Source: Enterobacter oligotrophicus (GTDB lineage: Bacteria; Pseudomonadota; Gammaproteobacteria; Enterobacterales; Enterobacteriaceae). From it: a stretch of DNA of 64,000 bases. A program made the position numbers and the translations under genes. Below, one piece after another: positions 53,947 to 61,821 of the stretch. Numbering within the stretch: position 1 is the first letter of the stretch; each line of letters opens with the position of its first letter. The stretch covers positions 3,286,001 to 3,350,000 of the forward strand of contig NZ_AP019007.1 of NCBI RefSeq assembly GCF_009176645.1. The letters run 5' to 3'. The notes below the pieces were generated by a model. That model was given only the letters and a program-made list of their open reading frames with translations, was not told the origin of the DNA and ran no database searches.

Positions 53947-54483
53947 ATGAAACATACTGTTGAAGTGATGATCCCGGAAGCCGAGATCAAAGCGCGTATC
54001 GCCGAACTGGGTCGTCAAATCACCGAACATTACAAGGACAGCGGCAGCGAAATGGTGCTGGTGGGTCTGTTGCGTGGCTCTTTCATGTTCATGGCCGACC
54101 TGTGCCGTGAAGTGCAGGTGTCACATGAGGTCGATTTTATGACCGCCTCCAGCTACGGCAGCGGCATGTCCACAACCCGTGATGTGAAAATCCTGAAAGA
54201 TCTGGATGAAGATATTCGTGGCAAAGATGTGTTGATCGTCGAGGACATCATCGACTCCGGCAACACGCTCTCTAAAGTGCGCGAGATCCTGAGCCTCCGT
54301 GAACCTAAATCGCTGGCGATTTGTACGCTGCTGGATAAACCTGAGCGCCGTGAAGTGCAGGTTCCGGTGGAGTTTGTCGGTTTCTCAATTCCTGATGAAT
54401 TCGTGGTTGGCTACGGCATTGACTACGCGCAGCGTTACCGTCATCTGCCGTATGTCGGGAAAGTTGTGTTGCTGGACGAATAA
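53947..54483 (+). CDS. hpt: Hypoxanthine phosphoribosyltransferase
   Basis: Hpt salvages hypoxanthine, and less well guanine, with PRPP. From ATG 53947 ([13 protein letters not shown]) it has 178 residues; an ATG four codons earlier is an alternative, and neither has a strong ribosome site. The PRPP loop [11 protein letters not shown] covers residues 98-108, with Glu99, Asp100 and Asp103 in place. [12 protein letters not shown] and the flexible-loop [11 protein letters not shown] are also present. A REP pair follows the stop. Confidence 0.97.
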   Translation: MKHTVEVMIPEAEIKARIAELGRQITEHYKDSGSEMVLVGLLRGSFMFMADLCREVQVSHEVDFMTASSYGSGMSTTRDVKILKDLDEDIRGKDVLIVEDIIDSGNTLSKVREILSLREPKSLAICTLLDKPERREVQVPVEFVGFSIPDEFVVGYGIDYAQRYRHLPYVGKVVLLDE

Positions 54484-54495
54484 TTGTGGTTTGTT

Positions 54496-54570
54496 GCCCG
54501 GTGGCGCTACGCTTACCGGGCCTACGAATGGGCACATGTAGGCCGGGTAAGGCGCAGCCGCCACCCGGCT
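54496..54570. repeat. REP pair (BIME) between hpt and can
   Basis: Two REP units in inverted orientation (54496-54525 and 54538-54569) lie between the convergent stops of hpt and can. Each has the GCC(G)GGTGGCG and CCGGGCCTAC type of arms. They fill almost the whole gap and may end or stabilise both transcripts. Confidence 0.9.
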
Positions 54571-54574
54571 TTGT

Positions 54575-55237
54575 TTATTTATGGTTCACATGCTTGAGCT
54601 TGAGGTTGGCAATCCCCGAACGGTAACGCTGCTCCAGCGTTTCACGGTTGGTGGCGGTGACTTCCAGGTTGCGCAGCAGGCCATCATGAATGCCATATGC
54701 CCAGCCGTGAATCGACACTTTCTGCCCGCGTTTCCACGCGGATTGCATAATCGTGGAGTGTCCCAGGTTATAGACCTGCTCCATCACGTTCAGCTCACAC
54801 AGCGTGTCGAGACGACGTTCCTGCGGCATTTCGCCCAACAGTGAGCTATGTTTGAACCAGATATCGCGGATGTGCAGCAGCCAGTTATCGATTAACCCCA
54901 GTTCCGTATTTTCGACCGCCGCCTGTACGCCGCCGCAGCCGTAGTGACCGCAAATGATGATGTGCTCGACTTCCAGCACGTCAACGGCGTACTGAACAAC
55001 AGAAAGGCAGTTGAGATCCGTATGAATGACCAGGTTGGCAACGTTACGGTGAACAAACAGTTCACCCGGTTCGAGGCCGGTCAGGCGTTCTGCCGGTACG
55101 CGGCTGTCGGAACATCCAATCCATAGAAAGCGCGGATTCTGCGCTTGTGCCAGTTTCCCAAAAAAACCGGGATCTTCTTCCACCAGCATTTTTGACCATA
55201 GTGCATTGTTGCTGATGAGTGTATCTATGTCATTCAT
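54575..55237 (-). CDS. can: Beta-class carbonic anhydrase
   Basis: Can interconverts CO2 and bicarbonate and is needed for growth in air. From ATG 55237 ([18 protein letters not shown]) the product has 220 residues, the E. coli length. The zinc ligands are Cys42, Asp44, His98 and Cys101 (CSDSRVP and CGHYGCGG), with the Asp44-Arg46 dyad. A longer in-frame start at 55309 would overlap the divergent yadG promoter region and lacks conservation. Confidence 0.97.
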   Translation of the reverse strand: MNDIDTLISNNALWSKMLVEEDPGFFGKLAQAQNPRFLWIGCSDSRVPAERLTGLEPGELFVHRNVANLVIHTDLNCLSVVQYAVDVLEVEHIIICGHYGCGGVQAAVENTELGLIDNWLLHIRDIWFKHSSLLGEMPQERRLDTLCELNVMEQVYNLGHSTIMQSAWKRGQKVSIHGWAYGIHDGLLRNLEVTATNRETLEQRYRSGIANLKLKHVNHK

Positions 55238-55344
55238 GGACGTTAACGACCTGTAACCGAGTAATTGCGTTGCGCTACTATAGGGTAACCCGACTTTTAA
55301 TGAAACCACACAACGTGTGTCAGAACTATAGGTAAGTTTAATTC

Positions 55345-56271
55345 ATGGCGATTGCACTTGAGCTTGAGCAGCTTAAAAAAACCTATCCGGGCGGCGTTCA
55401 GGCGCTGCGCGGGATAGATCTTAAGGTAGAGGCGGGAGATTTCTACGCGCTTCTGGGGCCGAATGGAGCAGGGAAATCTACCACTATCGGTATTATCAGT
55501 TCGCTGGTTAACAAGTCCTCTGGCCGGGTCAGCGTGTTTGGCTACGATCTGCAAAAAGATGTCGTGAACGCCAAACGCCAGCTGGGGCTGGTGCCGCAGG
55601 AGTTCAATTTCAACCCGTTTGAGACGGTGCAGCAGATCGTTGTCAACCAGGCGGGCTACTACGGCGTTGAGCGTAAAGAGGCGGTCGAACGCAGCGAGAA
55701 ATACCTCAAACAGCTCGATCTGTGGGAAAAGCGTAACGAACGTGCGCGAATGCTCTCCGGTGGGATGAAACGCCGCCTGATGATTGCCCGTGCATTAATG
55801 CATGAGCCGAAGCTGCTGATCCTCGATGAGCCAACCGCGGGGGTGGATATCGAACTGCGTCGTTCCATGTGGGGCTTCCTGAAAGATCTCAACGACAAAG
55901 GCACCACCATTATCCTGACGACGCACTATCTCGAAGAAGCTGAGATGCTGTGCCGCAATATCGGCATCATTCAGCACGGTGAGCTGGTTGAAAACACCTC
56001 GATGAAAAATCTGCTCTCCAAGCTGAAATCAGAAACGTTTATTCTCGACCTTGCCGCGAAAAGCCCGCTGCCGAAGCTGGAAGGGTATCAGTATCGCCTG
56101 GTTGATACGTCGACGCTGGAAGTGGAAGTGCTGCGTGAACAGGGTATTAACAGCGTGTTTTCTCAACTGAGCGCTCAGGGGATTCAGGTATTAAGTATGC
56201 GTAATAAAGCGAACCGACTGGAAGAGCTGTTTGTCTCTCTGGTGCATGATAAACAAGGAGACAAGGCATGA
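55345..56271 (+). CDS. yadG: ABC transporter ATP-binding protein YadG
   Basis: YadG is the ATPase of a two-gene ABC-2 type exporter. The 308 residues contain Walker A GPNGAGKST at 38-46, the Q-loop (LVPQEFNFNPF), the signature LSGGMKRR at 136-143, Walker B LLILDEP at 156-162, and the H-loop in TTHYLEEAEM. The C-terminal extension is typical of the DrrA/NodI branch, which exports drugs or lipo-oligosaccharides. The true substrate is unknown. It overlaps yadH by 4 nt. Confidence 0.95.
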   Translation: MAIALELEQLKKTYPGGVQALRGIDLKVEAGDFYALLGPNGAGKSTTIGIISSLVNKSSGRVSVFGYDLQKDVVNAKRQLGLVPQEFNFNPFETVQQIVVNQAGYYGVERKEAVERSEKYLKQLDLWEKRNERARMLSGGMKRRLMIARALMHEPKLLILDEPTAGVDIELRRSMWGFLKDLNDKGTTIILTTHYLEEAEMLCRNIGIIQHGELVENTSMKNLLSKLKSETFILDLAAKSPLPKLEGYQYRLVDTSTLEVEVLREQGINSVFSQLSAQGIQVLSMRNKANRLEELFVSLVHDKQGDKA

Positions 56272-57038
56272 CGCATCTTTACTGGGTCGCGCTGAAAAGC
56301 ATCTGGGCGAAAGAGATTAACCGCTTTATGCGCATCTGGGTGCAGACCCTGGTGCCGCCGGTCATCACCATGACGCTCTATTTCATCATTTTCGGTAACC
56401 TGATTGGTTCTCGTATTGGTGAGATGCACGGTTTTACCTATATGCAGTTTATCGTGCCGGGCCTGATCATGATGGCGGTGATCACCAACGCTTACGCTAA
56501 CGTGGCGTCGTCATTCTTTAGCGCCAAGTTCCAGCGCAACATTGAAGAGCTGCTGGTGGCCCCGGTGCCGACGCACGTGATCATTGCGGGTTACGTGGGC
56601 GGCGGCGTGGCGCGAGGCTTGTGCGTGGGCGTCCTGGTGACGGCCATTTCACTGTTCTTTGTGCCGTTCCAGGTGCACTCGTGGTTGTTTGTCGCGCTGA
56701 CGCTGTTGCTGACGGCGGTGCTGTTCTCGCTGGCGGGCCTGTTAAATGCCGTATTTGCCAAAACGTTTGACGATATCAGCCTGATCCCCACCTTTGTGCT
56801 GACGCCGTTAACCTACCTCGGTGGGGTGTTTTATTCCCTGACGCTGCTGCCGCCGTTCTGGCAGGCGCTGTCGCACCTGAACCCGATTGTATATATGATC
56901 AGCGGCTTCCGCTTTGGCTTCCTCGGCATTACCGATGTGCCGTTGTTTACCACGGTGGCGGTGCTGGTGGTGTTTATCGTCGCGTTTTATGCGCTGTGCT
57001 GGTATCTGATTCAGCGCGGGCGCGGGCTGCGCAGCTAA
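56268..57038 (+). CDS. yadH: ABC-2 transporter permease YadH
   Basis: YadH is the membrane partner of YadG. The 256 residues form six hydrophobic helices with the ABC-2 family pattern: PGLIMMAVITNAYANV, FERLLVAP-like IEELLVAPVPTHVIIAGY after helix 2, and PLTYLGGVFYSLTLLPPFWQALSHLNP near the end. The overlap with yadG indicates translation coupling and a one-to-one complex. A terminator follows at 57045. Confidence 0.95.
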   Translation: MTHLYWVALKSIWAKEINRFMRIWVQTLVPPVITMTLYFIIFGNLIGSRIGEMHGFTYMQFIVPGLIMMAVITNAYANVASSFFSAKFQRNIEELLVAPVPTHVIIAGYVGGGVARGLCVGVLVTAISLFFVPFQVHSWLFVALTLLLTAVLFSLAGLLNAVFAKTFDDISLIPTFVLTPLTYLGGVFYSLTLLPPFWQALSHLNPIVYMISGFRFGFLGITDVPLFTTVAVLVVFIVAFYALCWYLIQRGRGLRS

Positions 57039-57044
57039 TCTACC

Positions 57045-57076
57045 GCCCGGCAACATTCTGGTTGCCGGGCGCTTTT
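57045..57076 (+). terminator. Terminator after yadH
   Basis: GCCCGGCAAC, a 6-nt loop ATTCTG and GTTGCCGGGC, followed by GCTTTTC, form a strong 10-bp hairpin ending yadGH. Confidence 0.85.
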
Positions 57077-57144
57077 CTTTGATGATTATCACCGTAACCT
57101 GACCTTCACTCCGCTAAACTACTCGCCTGCTAAGGAGAGAGTGT

Positions 57145-57585
57145 ATGCTGGGATGGGTAATCACCTGCCATGATGATGAGGCTCAGTCGATTCTCGAACG
57201 CCTGGAGATGAAATTTGGACCACTGGCGCAATGCCAGGCGGTTAACTACTGGCGTGGGCTGAGCACCAATATGCTAAGCCGCATGATGTGCGACGCACTG
57301 CACCAGACAGACAGCGGTGATGGCGTCATCTTTCTTACCGATAAATCTGGCGCGGCACCTTATCGTTCAGCGGCGTTGTTAAGCCATAAGCACGAAAACT
57401 GTGAGGTGATTTCCGGCATCAATTACGCGTTGCTGGAAATGATGTACCCGCTTCGTGAAACCTTAAGTAGCGCCGATTTCCGTAATGCTATCGTTGATCA
57501 GCAAGTTCATGGTGTCAGTAGCCTGTGGCATCAGCAGCAGAAAAATCCACCGTTTGTCCTGCTTCATGATTTGTATAAGAATTAA
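57145..57585 (+). CDS. yadI: PTS EIIA-type protein YadI (mannose family)
   Basis: YadI resembles the IIA domain of mannose-family phosphotransferase permeases. The 146 residues include the likely phosphorylated His9 in VITCHDD, plus IFLTDKSGAAPY and EVISGINYALLEMM. No IIB, IIC or IID gene is nearby, so its partner is unknown. It could be an orphan regulator or donate phosphate to a permease encoded elsewhere. AAGGAGAGAG precedes ATG 57145. yadE follows. Confidence 0.92.
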   Translation: MLGWVITCHDDEAQSILERLEMKFGPLAQCQAVNYWRGLSTNMLSRMMCDALHQTDSGDGVIFLTDKSGAAPYRSAALLSHKHENCEVISGINYALLEMMYPLRETLSSADFRNAIVDQQVHGVSSLWHQQQKNPPFVLLHDLYKN

Positions 57586-57648
57586 ACGTTGGTATTGATG
57601 TCGCTTTTGCTACAATGGCGACTGATTTCCCGTATCGATTTATATCCC

Positions 57649-58893
57649 ATGTTCATTCGCGTTATTTTCCTTCTGTTGTTGCTCTCCGGTAGTGCTTCTG
57701 CCAGCCTGATGAGTCAGCAAGGCCTCCCTGCTCAATATATGCAAACCACCGAAGATGCAACCATCTGGGCGCAGGTGGGCAATAATGTGGTTAACGTGGG
57801 CAATGTGCGGGCCGGGCAGATCCTTGCGGTTGTGCCTGCCGCGGCAGATTACTACGAATTTCGCTTCGGTTTCGGTACTGGCTTTATCGATAAAGGCCAC
57901 CTTGAGAAGGTGCAGGGAAAACAGCGTGTAGAAGATAGTCTGGGCGATCTGAACAAACCGTTGAGCAATCAAAACCTGATTACCTGGAAAGACACGCCGG
58001 TCTATAACGCCCCCAGCAGCGGAAGTGCACCGTTTGGCACATTGAGTTCTAACCTCCGTTACCCGATTCTGAATAAACTCAAAGACCGACTGAACCAGAC
58101 CTGGTATCAAATCCGTATTGGTAATCGACTTGCCTGGATAAGCAGCCTGGATGCGCAGGAAGATAACGGTATTCCGGTCCTGACCTATCACCATATTTTA
58201 CGCGATGAAGAGAACACCCGTTTTCGCCATACCTCGACCACAACCAGCGTGCGCGCGTTCAGTAACCAGATGACCTGGCTGCGCGATCAGGGTTACACCA
58301 CCCTGACGATGTCCCAGCTGGAAGGATACGTGCGTAACAAAATGAATTTACCGGCGAAGTCCGTGGTGCTGACCTTTGATGATGGGCTGAAATCGGTAAG
58401 CCGCTACGCGTATCCTGTGCTGAAAGAATACGGCTTTCACGCCACGGCCTTTATTATCTCTTCTCGGATCAAAGGGTATTCACAAAAATGGGACCCAAAA
58501 TCGCTGCAGTTTATGAGCGTTAAGGAGATTAAGGGTATCCAGGATGTGTTCGATATTCAGTCTCACACTCACTTCCTGCATCGCGTTGACGGCAACAAAC
58601 ATCCCATTTTATTAAGCCGTAGTTACCACGTGATCCTGTTTGATTTTGAACGTTCCCGGCGGGCGCTGGCACAGTTTAACCCGCATGTGCTGTATCTCTC
58701 TTATCCGTTTGGCGGATACGATACTAAAGCGGTGAAAGCGGCAAATGATGCCGGTTTTCATCTTGCGGTGACAACGGTGAAAGGAAAGGTGAAGCCTGGC
58801 GATAATCCGTTCTTACTGAAACGCTTGTACATCTTAAGAACGGATTCGCTGGAGACGATGTCGCGGCTGATCAGTAATCAGCCGCAGGGGTGA
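57649..58893 (+). CDS. yadE: Exported polysaccharide deacetylase YadE
   Basis: YadE has a C-terminal NodB-type polysaccharide deacetylase domain and an N-terminal SH3-like half ([22 protein letters not shown]). From ATG 57649 it has 414 residues with a signal peptide ([18 protein letters not shown]) cut before SLMSQQ. Earlier starts (57598 or TTG 57589) would put a charged stretch before it. The catalytic pair is Asp244-Asp245 in [18 protein letters not shown] supplies metal-binding histidines. The substrate is unknown. Its stop is one base from the stop of the convergent adhesin gene. Confidence 0.88.
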   Translation: MFIRVIFLLLLLSGSASASLMSQQGLPAQYMQTTEDATIWAQVGNNVVNVGNVRAGQILAVVPAAADYYEFRFGFGTGFIDKGHLEKVQGKQRVEDSLGDLNKPLSNQNLITWKDTPVYNAPSSGSAPFGTLSSNLRYPILNKLKDRLNQTWYQIRIGNRLAWISSLDAQEDNGIPVLTYHHILRDEENTRFRHTSTTTSVRAFSNQMTWLRDQGYTTLTMSQLEGYVRNKMNLPAKSVVLTFDDGLKSVSRYAYPVLKEYGFHATAFIISSRIKGYSQKWDPKSLQFMSVKEIKGIQDVFDIQSHTHFLHRVDGNKHPILLSRSYHVILFDFERSRRALAQFNPHVLYLSYPFGGYDTKAVKAANDAGFHLAVTTVKGKVKPGDNPFLLKRLYILRTDSLETMSRLISNQPQG

Positions 58894-58894
58894 A

Positions 58895-59989
58895 TCAGAA
58901 ATAATCAATCGTAAACGTGGCGATGGCTTTAAAATTACCTGCTTTGAGCGGGATATTATTGTCTCTTCGCAAATGGGCCATAAAGGGGAGGTCGATACTT
59001 GAATTTGCTCCAACCTGATATTGCAGACCTACATAGATATAAGAGGGATCGTTAATAAACGGCTCGCCATGACCGGATGGGTTTGCCTCAAATTCTTGCT
59101 CAATTGTCACACCAATGCCAGCGGCAGCATCAGACGTTAAAGTATTTATCATCATATCTCCGATGCCTGAAGTATATGATGTGTTGTTAGAGCTAACTTT
59201 ATATTTAATCGCTGTGACGTTGTTGCAACCTTTTAACTGGAGATTGAAGTCTTGATGCGGATAAAATCCTTCTCGTATGGAGGAAAACATCATTTCGCCA
59301 AAATCGACATTGTTTGTGCCCCCATTAACGACCGTTGCCTGACAAGTTGCAGCGGCAATAGGCAAACTGAAGGTTGACGTTGTTACATTAAACCACCAGG
59401 GTTGGTTATCGGTACTTGTATGACCACCAACGGACATACCACCTATTTTTTTAGATTCTTTCGGTGTAATCACCGTAGCGTATGAGGTGTTACCTATAAA
59501 TTCGCTCGTTTGAATGAGCTTAATCTGCGCTTTCCAGCTATGATCTGGTTGACTGGCGTTTAATGGTAAGTTTGTCCATTGTCCATTACTATATTGAAAA
59601 TAAGAGCCAACATTCTTATCACTATAAATTCTTACTGCGTAATAAATACCCGGAATATTTGTTGGCCACATCGCGCCGTCTACACCACCAATTGCATCAT
59701 AAGTGATGTTGGACATCTGCTCCCCATCAGTACCAGCATCACAGTCAGACCACAATGCAGGAGAAAGGGCTGCCTCATAAGGGCCTCCTATTTCAACCCC
59801 CTCGCTTGGAAACTGGCCCGTAGGAACGGCATGAAAATAAACGGGCGAGCTGGCAAGTGTATTGACGATAGTGGATGTCCCACCTTCACCATTCTCCCCA
59901 AAATGGCATTCTCCCCATGCGTAGCCCTGCACAAGCAGCAACATGACAGTTGTACATATGGAGCCCGTTAAACGTCCTTTAAAATTCAT
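58895..59989 (-). CDS. Chaperone-usher fimbrial tip adhesin (two-domain)
   Basis: The 364-residue protein has a signal peptide (MNFKGRLTGSICTTVMLLLV then QGYAWG) followed by an N-terminal receptor-binding-type domain (about 27-215) with no close likeness I can name. The C-terminal pilin domain starts around AAATCQATVVNGGTNNVDFGEM and ends with the alternating motif FKAIATFTIDYF, typical of a donor-strand-accepting subunit. Being last in the operon and double length marks it as the tip adhesin. It occupies the place of YadC in the yad fimbrial cluster but the binding domain should be strain-specific. Ligand unknown. Confidence 0.85.
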   Translation of the reverse strand: MNFKGRLTGSICTTVMLLLVQGYAWGECHFGENGEGGTSTIVNTLASSPVYFHAVPTGQFPSEGVEIGGPYEAALSPALWSDCDAGTDGEQMSNITYDAIGGVDGAMWPTNIPGIYYAVRIYSDKNVGSYFQYSNGQWTNLPLNASQPDHSWKAQIKLIQTSEFIGNTSYATVITPKESKKIGGMSVGGHTSTDNQPWWFNVTTSTFSLPIAAATCQATVVNGGTNNVDFGEMMFSSIREGFYPHQDFNLQLKGCNNVTAIKYKVSSNNTSYTSGIGDMMINTLTSDAAAGIGVTIEQEFEANPSGHGEPFINDPSYIYVGLQYQVGANSSIDLPFMAHLRRDNNIPLKAGNFKAIATFTIDYF

Positions 59990-60011
59990 AAGATTATCCT
60001 CCCTGTCTTAT

Positions 60012-60614
60012 TTAGCGGTATGTCGCATTCACAACAACCCGGCTGGTCACTTTCCCTGATGCAACTGGGCCGGTATTTTGCAGGCGAGCATAAAATTGAT
60101 ATTCCTTCGCCCAGTCAGTAGCTCCTGCATCAAGCAATACACTGGAACTCCCATCGCTATTCAGAACGTTGGTATTCAATTCCTTTGAAAAAATGACTAC
60201 GCCAGTATTATCAGCGCCGCCTTCAGCAACCGCTGTTTCATTAATAAAAACCTGGCGTGAGCCGACAGGCCATTGCTGGCTCTGCGGTTGAAAGCTGAAA
60301 TTCAGCTTGTTAATGGTACTGCCGGTCGAACAACTTTCTACTTTTACGGAAAATTCCGTACCCGCCGCGGCATCCGTGGGTTGCAGGCGTGAGCTACCAT
60401 CACCATTATAAAACCAGCTCTTGCTTACAATCGGTAGATGCACTTTTCCGTCGCCTGGAATAGATATCTGGCAGGTATTTTCTACGATATTGGCATTGAG
60501 CGTAACATCCATGCCTGTCTCAACGGACAGGCATGGGGCAGACCAATACCAGCTTATAAGCCCGGCAAAGAACACTGTTCTTTTCAGGACATTATTGTTT
60601 GATATTTTCGACAT
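60012..60614 (-). CDS. Minor fimbrial subunit (200 residues)
   Basis: The product has a signal peptide with hydrophobic core near 13-26, mature start near VETGMDVTLNANIVENTCQISIPG, two cysteines (Cys in ENTCQIS and VESCSTG) that would form the pilin disulfide, and a C-terminal strand RVVVNATYR with penultimate Tyr, as chaperone-bound subunits have. It lies 22 nt upstream of the adhesin gene and 23 nt downstream of the next pilin gene, and is probably an adaptor near the tip. Confidence 0.85.
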   Translation of the reverse strand: MSKISNNNVLKRTVFFAGLISWYWSAPCLSVETGMDVTLNANIVENTCQISIPGDGKVHLPIVSKSWFYNGDGSSRLQPTDAAAGTEFSVKVESCSTGSTINKLNFSFQPQSQQWPVGSRQVFINETAVAEGGADNTGVVIFSKELNTNVLNSDGSSSVLLDAGATDWAKEYQFYARLQNTGPVASGKVTSRVVVNATYR

Positions 60615-60637
60615 GGTGGCTCTGCCCCTGCTTATTA

Positions 60638-61201
60638 TTATTGGTAAGTCACAACAAACGTAACAGGTGCGCTAACGTCACCGGTGGTTACATCAGCAAT
60701 TGCTTTGTCCTTAGCGATCACGATACGCGCAGCCATATTGAAATTGGCTGTACCGCCGCTGATGGTGACGTTTTGTACGGGTTTAGTGTTACAGCTCATC
60801 AGTGTTCCTGAACCCGCAGTACCTTTCCATACTTCAAATGCTGTGGCATTTGATGCATCGAAAGAATCGCCCGTATGCGCGTCACCTGAGCACGTCCCGC
60901 CTGAACCTGCGGTTGCTTCTACGCTAGCGCTTCTTACACCAGCACAACCACTGAACGCGATTTTAAACGGCTCGCTGCGACTTTGTGCTATCAGGTCAGA
61001 TTTGAATACGTCACCAAAAGCCAGGGTGCTAATAGGTTGACCGCCAGCATTCTGGAGCTGCGCGGTACAGGTTCCTGCTTCTACCGTTGTGGTAAAGGTT
61101 GCCTGTACGCTCGGGGTTCCCGTAATAGCGCTGGATGCGGATGCGGAAATAAGACCGGCAGAAACTGCCAGAGCAATGAGTGTGGATGTTTTCATGTTCA
61201 T
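60638..61201 (-). CDS. Fimbrial subunit (187 residues)
   Basis: The pilin-like product starts MNMKTSTLIALAVSAGL with a signal cut near ASA-SSA. ATG 61201 is 9 nt after AAGGA; a second ATG two codons later is possible. The N-terminal extension VQATFTTTVEAGTCTAQLQN can act as donor strand. Extra cysteines (SGCAG, GTCSG, LMSCNTK) exceed the usual pair, suggesting a second disulfide. The C-terminus VTFVVTYQ has the penultimate Tyr. A minor or stalk subunit of the fimbria. Confidence 0.85.
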   Translation of the reverse strand: MNMKTSTLIALAVSAGLISASASSAITGTPSVQATFTTTVEAGTCTAQLQNAGGQPISTLAFGDVFKSDLIAQSRSEPFKIAFSGCAGVRSASVEATAGSGGTCSGDAHTGDSFDASNATAFEVWKGTAGSGTLMSCNTKPVQNVTISGGTANFNMAARIVIAKDKAIADVTTGDVSAPVTFVVTYQ

Positions 61202-61219
61202 TGTTGCGTATCCTTCCGC

Positions 61220-61795
61220 TTACTGATATTCAAAGTTAAAAGTGGCAATTGCACTAAAATCACCGGTTGTAGCCGAGCCGCTTTTCGTTTCCACAAGGCG
61301 GGCAATCAACGCGACTTCCTGACTGGTAATTTCCTGACTGCTCCATACAAGGCGCTTATCGTCATCAGCCGAGTTAATCGTAAACGGCGCAGTTGGTGCA
61401 GATGCACGTGCGATGGAAACGCCCGTGTAATCAGCTTTACCCGTCGTTACTCCGTTTGTTATTGCGGTATCAAGGTAGCCGGACTTCGAACCAGAAATGG
61501 TTGTTTTCAATCCTGCCAGGCTGGCCGGGCATTCAATGATTTTCAGCTTGAATGTGGTAGAGGCGCTTTCAGAACCACTGGCAATGTCTGCCAGCGAAAT
61601 TTTTCCGCCTGCACCAATAGGAATGATATTGGCCTTACCATCGCCTGTACCGCCTTCGATTTTCATGTCGCAGGTGGTTTCACGCAGCAGAGCGGTGAAA
61701 GTCACATCAAGGTTAGTACCCGCAGCAAAGGTCTGAGAACTTACCGCCAGAGCCAAAAAGGCAGCAAGACGCGTAAGTGACATTGTTTTCTTCAT
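61220..61795 (-). CDS. Fimbrial subunit (191 residues)
   Basis: The pilin-like product begins MKKTMSLTRLAAFLALAVSS, with the signal cut after TFA. The mature N-terminus AAGTNLDVTFTALLRETTCDM contains the donor-strand pattern and the first cysteine; a second cysteine is in IIECPASLAG. It ends IATFNFEYQ with penultimate Tyr. It is the first subunit gene after the usher (26 nt gap). The major pilin and the chaperone are presumably upstream of the usher, outside the window. Confidence 0.85.
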   Translation of the reverse strand: MKKTMSLTRLAAFLALAVSSQTFAAGTNLDVTFTALLRETTCDMKIEGGTGDGKANIIPIGAGGKISLADIASGSESASTTFKLKIIECPASLAGLKTTISGSKSGYLDTAITNGVTTGKADYTGVSIARASAPTAPFTINSADDDKRLVWSSQEITSQEVALIARLVETKSGSATTGDFSAIATFNFEYQ

Positions 61796-61821
61796 TAAAA
61801 TAACTCCCTGTTAAAAAAGCA

